DNA from: Lepidostoma basale
Taxonomy: Eukaryota; Arthropoda; Insecta; Trichoptera; Lepidostomatidae
Length of the DNA stretch: 64,000 bases
NCBI GenBank assembly: GCA_022606425.2
Contig: JAHDVF020000106.1
Location: forward strand, 806,001 to 870,000
Direction: 5' to 3'
A program made the position numbers and the translations under genes. The notes under the pieces were generated by a model. The model had not been told where the DNA came from and ran no database searches. It was given only the letters and a program-made list of their open reading frames with translations. Below are positions 1 to 10,827 of the stretch, one piece after another (within the stretch, counting starts at the first letter, position 1; each line of letters begins with the position of its first letter).

Positions 1-98
1 GGCCGAGCTCTCGAAATATCCCCTGATTAATTTGAAGAAATGGGAAATAAAATAAAGAATTGGTTCCAAGCATTCCATATATATAGAGCCACAGATAA

Positions 99-250
99 CT
101 ACCATACTCCCTCTTGTAGAGATACCTCAGAATTTTTTTCTGAACCCTCTCCAGCATAACGGAATATCTCGCCTCGTGAGGACTCCATATCATAGAACCA
201 CTTTCGAGTCTGCTCCGGACCATCGCGTTTTATAGGACTTTGAGCACATT
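99..250 (-). mobile_element. Jockey/CR1-like LINE, 3' RT fragment
   Basis: The minus strand reads as the end of a non-LTR retrotransposon reverse transcriptase: an ALVRSRLESGS-like stretch (here AMVRSRLESGSMIW) followed by LERVQKKILRYLYKREYG, the usual post-thumb motif of Jockey/CR1-type elements. Two relatives lie at 54130-54405 and 61425-61690. It is cut off sharply near 250, where an unrelated LINE tail on the plus strand begins. It is too short to be active. Confidence 0.7.
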
Positions 251-535
251 GGGATCTAGAGAAGTTTACAAAAATACATCGTCTTAGATGGTTGGGACAC
301 CTCCAGCGAATGGAAGAAAACATAATTCCAAGGAAAATTTTCAATACAACACCAGATGGAAAGCAAAGTATGGGCAGAGCAAAACTGAGATGGATGGATT
401 ATGTAAAGGGGGACCACAAGGCATTTGGTGTTACAAACTGGAGAATGCGGGCGATAGACCAGGGAGAGTGGCCAAGAATTCTGAAAGAGGCCGAGGCTTA
501 CGTTGGCTTGTAGCGCCATCGGTGAAGATAATAAG
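248..535 (+). mobile_element. LINE 3' end (RT C-terminal tail)
   Basis: A reading frame encodes GHLQRMEENIIP..GRAKLRWMDYV..GVTNWRMRAIDQGEWPRILKEAEA, the C-terminal tail of an RTE-like non-LTR retrotransposon polyprotein. The 3' sequence TGTAGCGCCATCGGTGAAGA matches the ends of the copies at 6795-6990 and 12285-12735, so these are one LINE group with a GA/GAA-rich tail. The copy is 5'-truncated. Confidence 0.7.
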
Positions 536-539
536 GATA

Positions 540-720
540 GTGGAATGGGATGGTGGGGGGCATGGGGCATTGGAGTCATCAGCAGGTCATCAGAGATTGC
601 GGCGGCGGGCTGGAGGAGGCATATTCGATTGCAGCAGGAGGTTCAAGGGACGAAGGCGTCCGAGAAGCAGCATCAGCCGTGAAGATGGTAGTGGATCACG
701 ACGATGGCTGGATAAAATGT
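540..720. other. GC-rich stretch of unknown nature
   Basis: This is clearly richer in G and C than its surroundings and open in two plus-strand frames, but it has no recognisable protein motif, start context or splice pattern. It could be an older transposon fragment. It ends where the hammerhead-like repeat of family A begins. Confidence 0.3.
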
Positions 721-895
721 TGGCATCATCAGGCGTTACAATAAACAGTTTATTGAGTTTATTGTAACACGTGATGAAGCTAACATCGGTTGGCGAAACT
801 CTCAGTGAATAAAAATAAATTGTGATATTATAAAAGTGTTTTAACAGTAATATTGTTGAAGTATTATAGTGTTTCGGCCAAAACAATGGACTATT
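714..895 (+). repeat. Hammerhead-like repeat, family A
   Basis: The plus strand carries GUGAUGA, an unpaired A, a GCUAAC/GGUUGGC-type hairpin, then GAAAC (795-799), followed by AATAAA-containing sequence and a TGTTTCGGCC end. At 717-737 the complement of the CCUGAUGAUGCCAACA half is also present, so two half-motifs face each other. The GUC cleavage triplet seen in sister copies is missing here. Other copies: 33745, 51466, 51725, 56600 and 61980. Confidence 0.6.
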
Positions 896-1107
896 TAATA
901 CATGTTTTTATATTGATAATATGAATCACGCTCTAACGTACCGGATAAGGTAAGCATAGTATTGCTAGACCGTCTGAGAATGCGAGAATGAGTCACGATT
1001 TACATAAGAATATTTCTAATTGTTCATATATAGTGAAATTATTTATGTAGATTAAAACAAAAATATGACTTTTCGTACACAGAAATAATTGAATACAGAT
1101 GTTATAT

Positions 1108-1208
1108 GTAGTATACCTTAACGATGTGAATGGACCACGGAATCGAGAGAGACCGAGGAAAACTTGGCGTAATCAAATGAATAAAATTTTAAAGTTCGGC
1201 AAAAGAAG
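1108..1208 (+). mobile_element. RTE-type LINE 3' fragment
   Basis: It encodes a decayed VYLNDVNGPRNRERPRKTW.NQMNKIL, the stretch just before the C-terminus of the main RTE family in this window. It abuts a second, longer RTE copy at 1209 in the same orientation, so two truncated copies lie in tandem or a rearrangement occurred. Confidence 0.65.
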
Positions 1209-1875
1209 GATAAAAGCAGAATAAATGGGGTAGAGATGAGGTCCCTAAGATGTTTGTGTGATAGAACAATGTACATCAGAACATCAAATGCTGATATAAG
1301 AAAGGAGTGTAGATTGGAAGAAGGTATTAAGAAAAAAAATATTAAGGGATCGCTGCGTTAGTTTGGACATATGGAGCGCATTGAAGGAGAAAGAATGGTC
1401 GAGAAAGTATACGTTGACGGTGTAAATGGAGTACGGAGTCGATGTAGATCGAGGAAAACGTCGACCTTCGTGGCAGAGTGGTAAAAGCTCTGACTTCCAT
1501 ACCGAAGGTCCCGGGTTCGATTCCCGGGGATGGCAGTGTGATTGTCACACTATCTTTGGTCTGGCGTAGAATTTACGTGACAATAAAATGGCGATAGATT
1601 GGCTACCTATCACATGTCATGAGAATCAATATAGTAGCTAAAATAAAATTGTATACAGTTATTGGGTTCAAATGACCTGTTGTATACAAAAAAAAAACAT
1701 GGCATGATCAAATTAATCAAATTTTAAAGGTTGGTCATGTTGGAAGTCGGAGGAATCGACGCGCGTGTATGACTCGTTGTATGAATGTGGATGAAGTTGG
1801 AAAGGTGTGTCAGGATAGAGTATAGTGGCGGTCCATTCTCTCAGCCTATTCATCCGGGGAAACGGCGTGATGGTT
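1209..1875 (+). mobile_element. RTE LINE 3' end split by a tRNA-SINE
   Basis: The first part (1209-1461) encodes KDKSRINGVEMRSLRC-like sequence through the GHMERIEGERMVEKVYVDGVNGVRS region. The second part (1692-1875) resumes exactly where the first stops: ..KTWHDQINQILKVGHVGSRRNRRACMTRCMNVDE..SILSAYSSGETA. Between them lies a ~225-bp tRNA-derived SINE. The element therefore predates the SINE insertion. The reading frame is decayed, with stops and a missing base. Confidence 0.8.
1462..1688 (+). mobile_element. tRNA-derived SINE
   Basis: The head looks like a tRNA gene: an A-box-like TGGCAGAGTGGTAAAAGC and a B box GGTTCGATTCC in a matching T-arm (CCCGGGTTCGATTCCCGGGG). A tRNA-unrelated body follows (GTGATTGTCACAC.., GGCGATAGATTGGCTACC..) and an A-rich tail. 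It sits inside an RTE LINE. Sister copies: 29153, 56190 and 60231 (minus strand). It should be transcribed by RNA polymerase III; mobilisation would need a LINE in trans. Confidence 0.88.
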
Positions 1876-2149
1876 ATTTGTTGTAATATCTGTATTTATG
1901 GTTCAAAATTTATTAATTTGAAGTACTTTATTTATTATGGTAGCGTCTTAAAATCCCAAACGTGTATTCACAATACCGCTTTATTCACAACTTGGGAATT
2001 GTCTGAAGAATGATTTATTGTTTATTAAGATGACCTAGAAATTTCAGATATACAGTCTTGTGCATATGCCGCAATGCAAGCAATCGGATTTGATTTCCGT
2101 ATACATATTATTAGACTTACTTTTTCACAAAATACAAAATAGATGGCTA

Positions 2150-2350
2150 AAAAAATATCACTTCTGGGCAGGATTAGACGATATTTCAGCGCAGAAACAT
2201 GCAAAAGTGTATGTATATAACGCAATCATTCTCCCTCACATAAATTACTGTAGCAGCATACTATTTTTAGCAATTGAAAAAGATATGCAAAGACTAAACA
2301 TTTTCCAGAATAAGGCTATGAGAATAATTTTAAGAAGAAGTAGATATGCC
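2150..2350 (+). mobile_element. LINE RT C-terminal fragment
   Basis: The frame encodes AKVYVYNAIILPHINYCSSI then a W-less IEKDMQRLNIFQNKAMRIIL segment, typical of the end of a Jockey/CR1-like reverse transcriptase (LP-x-NYCS followed by L..IQN-A.R-I). It breaks off in a short TTTCAA tandem repeat near 2360-2392. Confidence 0.65.
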
Positions 2351-2359
2351 AATATTAAA

Positions 2360-2392
2360 TTTCAATTTCAATTTCAATTCCAATTTATTCAA
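2360..2392 (+). repeat. Short (TTTCAA)n tandem repeat
   Basis: About five imperfect hexamers of TTTCAA/TTCCAA lie directly after the LINE fragment and could be its degenerate tail. Confidence 0.8.
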
Positions 2393-2464
2393 AAAAATTA
2401 TAAACATTACAGAAACACATCCAAATCGTTTATAACCACAAAAATAAAATTAACAATTTAAAAA

Positions 2465-3560
2465 AACATATTTACAAATAATATAACAAGAAAACAAATA
2501 AGAGTAGGTCAGAAAAAAGAAAAACAGAAGACAATTTAAAAAAAAAAATATTAGAACAGATATTCAGAAACAGTTTGGTAAAGATTAACATTTTTGTACA
2601 ATAAAGTGATGCTGAAATAGTTAAAAATTATGTCATTTAAAAAAATAATTACATACAACGTTTTATTACTAATTCACAAAATTGTTAATGGGCACACCTC
2701 CAAAAACTTTTAAAAAGAAAAAAAGTAACCAACATGAACATCAATATGAAACAAGAAAGAAACATAATCTAAGGTACCCATTCAGAAAAAAATAATCTCA
2801 GAATTCTCTGAGGATGTCAAAAGTGTGCAGAGCATACATTTAAAAAAAATAGAATTAAATAAATATGTTAACAAAATATAACCTTATATTGTTGAATGTT
2901 TAATTGTTTTTTTTATTAGAACATATGTTGTATACATGTGTACTATTTCAAGTAAATAAATAGATATTATCAAAAGCAAGAACTAACGGAGTAAATACAT
3001 ATTTTAAAACATTTAATAACACGTAAAGAAATCTATATACGCACGTGTAAAGTGCTTTGTTTATAAGGCGTTCCCGCAAAAAATACGTAAATGACGCGGA
3101 AGATCCAAATTAATAAGGTATAATGGTATATAAAGGTACTCACCTGCATTTGCTGCAATTTACTCATCCTGAATGATGTCAACACTGAACAAACAAAAAC
3201 GAAACCAGATAAAATAAACTCTTTTATTGTTACAATTATATGACGCTGTATTAAATAAAAACACACAAAACCAATAAAATGCTGTTAAAAAATACTAAAA
3301 CAAAACACCGATCAAATGTATACGAAAAACATAATTATTTCAAACAAATTTTCTTTGCAATTTTTAGGTTATGTTCGAAGTTCCCAACTGTTTGAAAATC
3401 CGCGTATAACTAACGTCAAACCGTCTGCATTCAAATTTGAATGGAACGGTCTCAAAGAAAACAAACGAACTTCTATAAAAACGTCACCGCTGTCAAAATA
3501 ATAAGAATGATTATTCAGAAACCGATCGAAAATAATTTGTTTGTCAAGTTAAACAAATTA
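2465..3560. other. AT-rich unannotated stretch
   Basis: A-rich sequence with short chance reading frames only. I see no protein motif, hairpin family or recognisable repeat in it. Confidence 0.6.
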
Positions 3561-3965
3561 ATTACGTTATTATTAAATGTACGATACGTTCAGATTCGCG
3601 ACTTTAACTGACTGGCCGAGAGGTTTTTGTTTTGCGCGCGGTTCTAACAGGTCTTGACGGTAAAAGTGACTCGATCATTACCGCACGTAAGTAGCAATGT
3701 CAAAGTAGCACAAGCATCCGTTTTATTGTTGTAACCAAAGGTTAGACATTTCTGTGCGTGCTATTTTGGACTAAAATGTTCATTATGCTCACTCGGTCTG
3801 GCTATTCGAACGTTCCATACCGATCAAACATTTACAGCTGATTCGCTGGTGCGGGAAAAGGACAAAGTTATTTGAATATGTGCGACAGATGGCGGCACAT
3901 ATTTGAGGTTAGGTGCGTCATTATTAAAAGTCGCCGTGTTAAGGCTTTTGCATGTGGGTGTTCAA
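3560..3965. promoter_or_regulatory. Candidate conserved non-coding block
   Basis: This ~400-bp segment is GC-richer than its flanks, has no similarity to the repeats elsewhere in the window, and lacks a usable reading frame. It contains TTTTGCGCGCGGTTC and GACAGATGGCGGCACAT (E-box CAGATG). The regulatory reading is inference from composition; it could equally be an unrecognised unique repeat. Confidence 0.25.
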
Positions 3966-4735
3966 TGCCTTTACAATCGGGACATGTTTTTTTATATTTT
4001 ATTTTATTTCTCATAATAATTCCATTAAGATCATTCTAATTTTTCACTACTTATAATAAAAACAATTAAATTATTATACTTTGGTCATGATTCCTTACAA
4101 AATTTCTTGTATTTAAATAAATTGAAAATCCGAAAATTCACAAGAACAAATCATCACGCTGTTTTCTCGGAAGGGTAGGCTGAGGGCCTCATATCTAGCT
4201 TCCTCCACATTTATACAGCGAGTCATAGAGACGCACTTTCATTCTTTCGACTTCTATTTTGAATCAAACGTAAAAAATATATTCAATATGTTTTGTTAAT
4301 TATATATATTTTTTTGAATAATTTGTAGTTAAGATAGAGAGAAAATAATATAAATGTGATAATATATGTACCATTATTTAAAAAAATATACTTTAATTAA
4401 CATTGGATGCAAAACTATTTAATTATAATATATTACGTATCATTTAAGGTTACTACAGTATAAATATCTGATCAAAAGCATTACAGATTTATTGTAATTT
4501 GATTAAAATTATTAATTGATTAATGAATAGTTGACATAAAATCCAAAAGCTTCGAAAACTAATGAATTCTTAAAAAAAATACAAGATTGCATTTGCAATC
4601 AATTAACGGTGAATCGCTACTAATGAAATCTAATTATTTATTGGCACAATTTAACATTTACGAATAATTTATATTAAAAAAAACATATACGTGTTATAAA
4701 ATTATTATTACACTTTCTCTAGAATGTAAGTAATG
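3966..4735. other. AT-rich unannotated stretch
   Basis: At 4150-4210 there is CACGCTGTTTTCTCGGAAGGGTAGGC, a decayed minus-strand RTE tail followed by weak remnants. The rest is low-GC sequence with nothing I can identify. Confidence 0.5.
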
Positions 4736-4758
4736 TCAAAATGTCAATTTGATGTCTA

Positions 4759-4784
4759 TGAACAACAACAACAACAACAACAAT

Positions 4785-4840
<56 letters not shown>

Positions 4841-4913
4841 CCACAACAACAACACCAATAACAACAACAACATCAAAAACAAAAACAACAATAACAACAA
4901 CACCACCACCACC

Positions 4914-4944
<31 letters not shown>

Positions 4945-4999
4945 CCACCACCACCACCAACAACAACAGCAATAAAAACAGCAATAACAACAACAACAA
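4759..4999 (+). repeat. (AAC)n microsatellite, LINE tail
   Basis: About 240 bp of CAA/AAC triplets with some CAC and AAT variants. It directly abuts the 3' end of the minus-strand RTE copy starting at 5000. The RTE copy at 60838-61375 also ends in GTTGTTGTT, so this is best read as that LINE's (GTT)n tail after expansion. The poly-Asn, poly-Leu and poly-Cys frames across it are artefacts. Confidence 0.9.
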
Positions 5000-5930
5000 A
5001 CCGTCACGCCGTTTCTTCGCAGGGGTAGGCAGAGAGAATGGACCGCCACACTACTCCATACTGACACACCTCTCTGGCTTCGTCCACATTCATAAGAGTC
5101 ATACACGCACGTCGATTCCTCCGACTTCGAACATGACCAACCTTTAAAATTTGATTAATTTGATCATACCATGTTTTACTCGGTATACCTCGACTCCGCA
5201 TTCCATTTACGTCACAAACGTACACTTTCTTGACCATTCTTTCTACATCCATGCGCTTCATATGTCCGAACCAAAGCACCGATCCTTTTATAATTTTGTT
5301 CATAATACCTTCTTCCACTCCTTTCTTATATCAGCATTCTGTTGTACATCGTTCTAAACACATACATCTTAGGGACCTCATACCTGCCGTATTTATTTTG
5401 TTCTAATTCTTCTTCTGCAGGTTTCAAGCTTCGCTATCATACATTAGGGTTGGGACCAGAATTCCATTGTGAACGGCCATTTACGCTTTCATTGTTAGTT
5501 CTTGTTTCCAATAACTGTTTTGAAAACTCCATTCAATTTGTCACTCGTACCAACCCTTCTTTCGACATCACCATCTGTTGTGAACATGCTACCTAAATAC
5601 ACAAATTCACTCATCTGCTCCAAGTTTTCTTTGTTCACGCTTATGTTACAAACTTTCATATGCTTTTCCTTTTAAAAAACTATCACCTTTGACTTTCCGA
5701 CATTCATAATTAAATCGTTTAACTTGCATACATCATACATTCTCGACACCAAGACATGTAAATCGTCAGTAGTTTGCATTATCAGCAACGAGAACGGCAT
5801 CGTCCGCGTTAAGCAGACAATTTACAGACAAATCACTCATCTTAGCACCAGCCTTTCCTTTCAGTTCTTTTATACACTTGTTCATATTCTACATTTCTGA
5901 AATTTTTGTTTTGTCTCTTTATTGTTGTTA
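5000..5930 (-). mobile_element. RTE LINE, longest 3' copy, GTT-tailed
   Basis: On the minus strand this reads from upstream RT-linker sequence (VNKENLEQMSEFVYLGSMFT-like) through LVPTLMYDSEA.., MRSLRCMCLERCTTEC, IMNKIIKGSVLWFGHMKRMDVERMVKKVYVCDVNG, the RGIPSKTWYDQINQILKVGHV block and ILSAYPCEETA. Frame changes and stops make it inactive. It belongs to the GTT-tailed subfamily (consensus copy at 60838) and is followed by the expanded (GTT)n tail. Confidence 0.85.
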
Positions 5931-5961
5931 ACACATATCAATTACCTTAATTAACTTATTA

Positions 5962-6370
5962 ACTAACTAACTATCCATCACGCCGTCTCCCAGAAAGGGT
6001 AGACAGAAAGAATGAACTGTCACACTTTGACTGATGCGGCACTCCATCCTTCTCTTTTCGATCCGCGGGAGACGCGGTGTGATGGGTTGCGAATCTCATC
6101 GCCACCAATAGGCATCTCCCGCGCACACTTCGATCGTCCAACACCCACAAAATAAATTTAAAACAAATAATATAAAATACAATGATATAAAATAAAATAA
6201 CAAAATAAAAATAATTTTAACACAAAATATTCTTTTTAGATGGTGCACATATTGTGTATTTAATTTATGTTCCACGTATCCACCGTTTTTTAATTTAGCA
6301 CATAATGTAATAACACATAATGTTTTTTTCGATGTTGCACATGTTGACATGGACGATCCGGACTTTTGTG
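5962..6370 (-). mobile_element. Non-autonomous element sharing RTE tail
   Basis: On the minus strand it carries CGGGAGATGCCTATTGGTGG, a B-box-like GGTTCGCAACCC (here decayed), an AAAAGAGAAGGATGGAGTGC block and then the last ~60 bases of the RTE LINE ending in (TTAG)n. Copies at 7955, 22330 and 57690. The shared tail implies mobilisation by the RTE machinery. Confidence 0.8.
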
Positions 6371-6790
6371 TTTATTTAATTTATGTTACACGTATTAACG
6401 TAATTAACTTACTCTGCTCCATAATAAATAACTATCGCTTTTGATTCTCGATATATTTTAAAATATCCTCAGTTTTTTACATCATGTCTTATAATTTATA
6501 TTCATCATTGAATTAGTTCAAGGTAGCACATAATAAGTTTAATTAATTACATTCATAAACAGTGCATACGTTAGTAAAACACACCTGAAGTGCATATTAA
6601 TGACGCGTAACTATAATTTATAGGATTCATTATCCCATTTTCATAATCATAAAAATGGATTAACCATTCTTAAACGAAATAAATTATAGGTAGTTGAGCT
6701 CTAAATAAATAAGTGAACTTAGTATAGCAAGTAAAAATAAGTTAATAATATATGTATAGTGTGTTTGTTGGCCAGACTCTAAGTTCCCTC
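6371..6790. other. AT-rich unannotated stretch
   Basis: No repeat family, exon-like block or RNA gene recognised. Confidence 0.6.
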
Positions 6791-6984
6791 AAACAATAAT
6801 GAATGGACACCCAGGTGGAAGAAGACGAGTGAGAAGACCCAGGCCAAGATGGGAGGATGAGGTCAGAAAAGATGCGGAGCAGCTCCTCCAGATGGCTAAT
6901 TGTAAGACGGCGGCAGAGGACAGGCGGAGTTGTGAGGCACCTGTTATGGGACGCTAAAGCTCGATTTGGGCTGTAGCGTCATCG

Positions 6985-6990
<6 letters not shown>
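6791..6990 (+). mobile_element. LINE 3' end with GA tail
   Basis: The frame encodes MNGHPGGRRRVRRPRPRWED then EVRKDAEQLLQMANCKTAAEDR, the tail of the same LINE group as 12285-12735. The 3' sequence CTGTAGCGTCATCGGAGAGG runs straight into the (GA)n tract, so that tract is probably its tail. Confidence 0.75.
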
Positions 6991-7322
<332 letters not shown>

Positions 7323-7334
7323 CATTAGACTTAG

Positions 7335-7530
7335 ACTTCACGTCTTAGCTATCAGCTAAGACGAAAAATGGACAAGAAGTCTAATGCCTTGGATGGCAAA
7401 GAGTGCTGGGCGACCGCAACTACGGTGGAAGGATGACCTAAGCCGACATGTCGGGATAACCTCGATGCACAATACAGAGTGGCGTTTAACTGAACGAAGG
7501 CGGTCCTTTTGCAGGAGTGGACTGGAATAG
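7335..7530 (+). mobile_element. RTE-like LINE 3' fragment (LGHNI family)
   Basis: It reads WTRSLMPWMAKSAGRPQLRWKDDLSRHVGIT and then a decayed QEWTGIDR-like end, matching the C-terminus of the longer copy at 40030-40735. A hairpin GACTTCACGTCTTAGCTATC/AGCTAAGACG sits at its left edge. Confidence 0.7.
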
Positions 7531-7539
7531 ACAGAAGAT

Positions 7540-7954
7540 ATTTATTATGACTAAAAGCTCTGAAAGAAAACCCTAATAAATAGCGAATTTAAAATTGTAT
7601 TTGCATAAGTATCTACCAATCAGTTTCGCACTAGGCTACAAAACAATATAAGAAGATAAAAGTTTATTTACTTATCCCGATAAATCATCGTTTTGATCGG
7701 AACAGGTCGGTAGTTTTAAAAATAAAATAAAGTGATGTTAGCATATTCAAGTGTTACGTTTATTTCCAATTTAAACTCCCACTTTATGCCCACATATAAC
7801 ATGTTAACAAGAAAAGTTTTTAATAACCGAAATTGGCATTTCTGCAAAACTTTATTTGAACGTAAAGGAAATGCGTACTAAGGGAAGAGATTTCAAAAGT
7901 TTATTTTACATATGGTGTGCAAATGAGTGATATAGTAAAAGAAATAAGCAATAC
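7540..7954. other. AT-rich unannotated stretch
   Basis: Nothing recognised apart from possible 5' parts of the adjacent non-autonomous element. Confidence 0.5.
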
Positions 7955-8370
7955 TATTTTAAAGTTTTGCTGGTGTTAAATTGTTTTAAGTGCCTAATTA
8001 CAGTTAATTAAAAAAATAGTGGATAACGTGGAATAAAAAATTCAATATACACAAATGTCCATATCGACAAGTGCACCATCTAAAAGAACATTATGTGCTA
8101 AATTACTTTTATTTGTTATTTTATTTTATATGGTTGTATTTTATATAATTTGTTTTAGATTTATTTCGTAGACGTTGAACGATCAAAGTGTGTGCGGGAG
8201 ATGCCTATTGGTGGCGATGAGGTTCGCAACCCATCACACAGCGTCTCTCGCTGGGGCGAAAAGAGAAGGATGGAGTGCCGCATCGATTAAAGTGTAAAGT
8301 GTGGCAGTCCATTCTTTCTGCCTACCCTCTCGAGGAGACGGCGTGATGGTTAGTTAGTTAGTTAGTTAAT
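7955..8370 (+). mobile_element. Non-autonomous element sharing RTE tail
   Basis: Nearly full-length copy. It begins with GCTGGTGTTAAATTGTTTTA and AGTGGATAACGTGGAATAAA, shared with 57690-58052, then the CGGGAGATGCC block, a B-box-like GAGGTTCGCAACCC, and the RTE 3' end GGCGTGATGGTTAGTTAGTT. There is no coding capacity. It may be a SINE with a polymerase III head or a deletion derivative of the LINE; I cannot separate these by eye. Confidence 0.82.
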
Positions 8371-8718
8371 AAGCAATGATCGATTGATTGTGCCTTATAC
8401 CATAGAATAGCATATTTTTACAGAATGATGGATGTAATTATTAAAATTGCTATATTATCACATATATTAAATAGTTAACCTTTAATTACTCGCATGGGGT
8501 CAAAGCAAATGCACGTTTAAAAAAAAATACTTGACGCATTCTCAATTTCTCCACGCCCCCGTTAGCTTCCTAACTCGTATCAAAGTTTGGATTTTAGAAG
8601 CGACCAAGTCACGGAAATGGAAGGATGCGTCTCTGCGCTTTTGAGCGGTGACACCATGCGAGTAATTACATAACTTTTGTGAAAGTGAGGAGAGTTGCTT
8701 TTTTTATTATATTTTTTT

Positions 8719-9031
8719 CATTGTATCTCAATAGAGACGAAGAAACAAACTGGAAACTGAATATGGATGATCAAGGTGTTTACAGGACTTATGACCTGTC
8801 ATTGGTTGGGTTAAGCGCACGCTTTATGTAATTACAACATTCCCCATTCCACCATTGTTATTATGATCATGCATGATACATTTTTGGAAGTTGTATATAT
8901 ACTCAAATCCATACCTATCTTCACGTGTCAGCGTGCTTAACCCAACCAATGACGGGTCATAAGTCCTGTAAACACCTTGATCATCCATATTCAGTTTCAG
9001 TTTGTTTCTTCGTCTCTATTGAGATACAATT
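8719..9031. mobile_element. TIR MITE with ~110-bp inverted arms
   Basis: Starts with TTGTATCTCAATAGAGACGA and ends with its complement TCGTCTCTATTGAGATACAA. The arms stay complementary for about 110 bp (GGTGTTTACAGGACTTATGA against TCATAAGTCCTGTAAACACC), leaving a ~90-bp centre. There is no open frame. Copies at 26651, 52085 and 52556. The transposase family is not known to me. Confidence 0.88.
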
Positions 9032-9640
9032 AAAAATTTAAATTAACCACCCACAGGTGAAAATCCAGGATTCGTATACAGATACAAGTATACATTTCAC
9101 AAATATATTTTTTTCAGTTCAGTCAACTTTCTTTTTTAGTTTTATAAAATAAAGTTATTCAAACATAATTCTTATCGCTATATTTGTATTTTTTTCTGGA
9201 ATCAGTAATGGATAGAAAAGAGAAGCAAATTTTTCAATGGATGGCATAAGCTTTTGATGAATAATAAGTTGGAGGTTCAGATTCAGATGAAAAATCCAAA
9301 GTATTCACGATAGCGCTAGCGAAATAAACCAATTCTCTGCACATTCTAGCGAATCGTAATTTATAATGACGAATAGATAAAATCCACAAAATTTTGTATG
9401 CAATGATCACAAGAAGATATATTGTCAACAGGGTGATGACAATGTTTCATAGAGTTCCTAAAAGTATTGTAATTTTAAACTCTGATCTCACCTTAAGTAC
9501 AAAATGTAAATTTTTGCTAGTTATTTTACTTGCGTTTTTTTGGTGTAATTACATATTAATTCATGTTTCTTGAAAATATAATAGTTGAAATGAAGTTCTT
9601 CAATAAAAAAAATATTTTATTTATTATACATATGCATACA
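9032..9640. other. AT-rich stretch with MITE-linked flank
   Basis: Bases 9040-9110 (GGTGAAAATCCAGGATTCGT..) recur beside the other copies of the TIR MITE, so the mobile unit may be longer than its obvious arms. The rest shows nothing. Confidence 0.5.
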
Positions 9641-9654
9641 TGTATACCTAATAA

Positions 9655-10222
9655 ATAAAACAACAAAGTGAATGGTACACTTAAAGTTGTCATCGCAAGC
9701 AAAAACCTATCCAAAGAAGCTACCATGGTAGTGCACAATAGTGTTCTTCTACCGACCCTTAGTATGGAAGCGAAGCACGAAACTGGCAAAAGAAGGATGA
9801 AAGTAGAATAAATGCAGTAGAAATGAGATCTCTTAGACGAATGTGTGGATACTCTGTGTGTCGACTGAAAATATAAGAAGTGAATGCGGTGCGAATGATG
9901 ATGTTATGAACAAAATAATGAAAGGATCATTAATATGGATTGGACATATGGAAATAATGAATGAATAAAGAATGGTCAAAATATTGTATATTAACGATGT
10001 AAATGGAACCAGAAATAGAGGAAGACCGAGGAAAACGTAGCACGATCAAATAAATCAAATATTGAATGTCGGCCATGTGAGGAGTCAGAGAAATCGACTC
10101 GCGTGCATGACACGTTGTATGAATTTTGAGGAAGCGAGAGAAATATGTCAGGAAAGAAAAGAGTGGCAGTCCATTCTTTCTGCCTACCCTTTCAGTGAGA
10201 CGGCGTGATGGTTAGTTAGTTA
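9655..10222 (+). mobile_element. RTE LINE 3' copy, TTAG-tailed
   Basis: Decayed frame through NLSKEATMVVHNSVLLPTL, SLRRMCG-like, GSLIWIGHMEIMNE and the conserved NQILNVGHVRSQRNRLACMT end, finishing GGCGTGATGGTTAGTTAG. It is the same subfamily as 41165, 42330 and 53100. Multiple frameshifts. Confidence 0.8.
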
Positions 10223-10225
10223 CTT

Positions 10226-10825
10226 ACTCTTTATATCTTGGAAATATGTTTTTTAAAAATTATAAGACTGATTTTTTCTTTATAGTATTTAAAACTGACG
10301 TGTTATACATAAAAAATCTCTTTCTCGTTTATCTCAATGGGAGAACAATTCCAGCAGAGCTTTGACCTTTCGGGTTATTCATTACCGTGCCTTTTTTTTA
10401 GCGCTGACTCACTGCAATCCTCAGCATTCATCTTTATCGAGTCTTGGGAATCTCTTCCATCTATCATTGTTGTGATTTGACTGTTGGTCCACTGTTTTGC
10501 TGCTGGAACTTACATTAACCCCGTGAATTCAATTTCTACACATGACTTAAAACTTGATATCAAATTCGAAATATGATCAACAGTTTTTGGTTGTTGTTGA
10601 GAATATAGAATTTTTACAAACACCTGGAGTTTTCCAATTTTCAAGTCTCACATCCTTACAACAGTACGCTTTTAACGCTAATGCTGAATACCTATTTGGA
10701 GCTTGAGCTTTCTCGAAATGATACTGGAACGCCATAAGTATGTCTGGAATGCATGTTATATATTTTAATTAAGTTTATTTTTTTTGATAAGAAGTCATTA
10801 CTTGGACATTTTTAACACTTTTTCT
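10226..10825. other. Unannotated stretch
   Basis: A moderate-GC part (10330-10520) has no repeat match I can see; the remainder is AT-rich. No gene recognised. Confidence 0.5.
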
Positions 10826-10827
10826 AC

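Noticed and set aside
1463..1545. Functional tRNA gene
   Set aside because: It has A and B boxes, but it does not fold into a full cloverleaf with a clear anticodon arm and acceptor stem, and it is joined to a repeated body; it is the head of a SINE with three other copies.
4736..5106. Long poly-Asn, poly-Leu and poly-Cys reading frames
   Set aside because: They are translations of the (AAC)n microsatellite; the triplet lacks stops in most frames.
8360..8370. Telomeric repeat
   Set aside because: The recurring TTAG units are four bases, not the insect telomeric TTAGG, and always sit at LINE or non-autonomous element ends.
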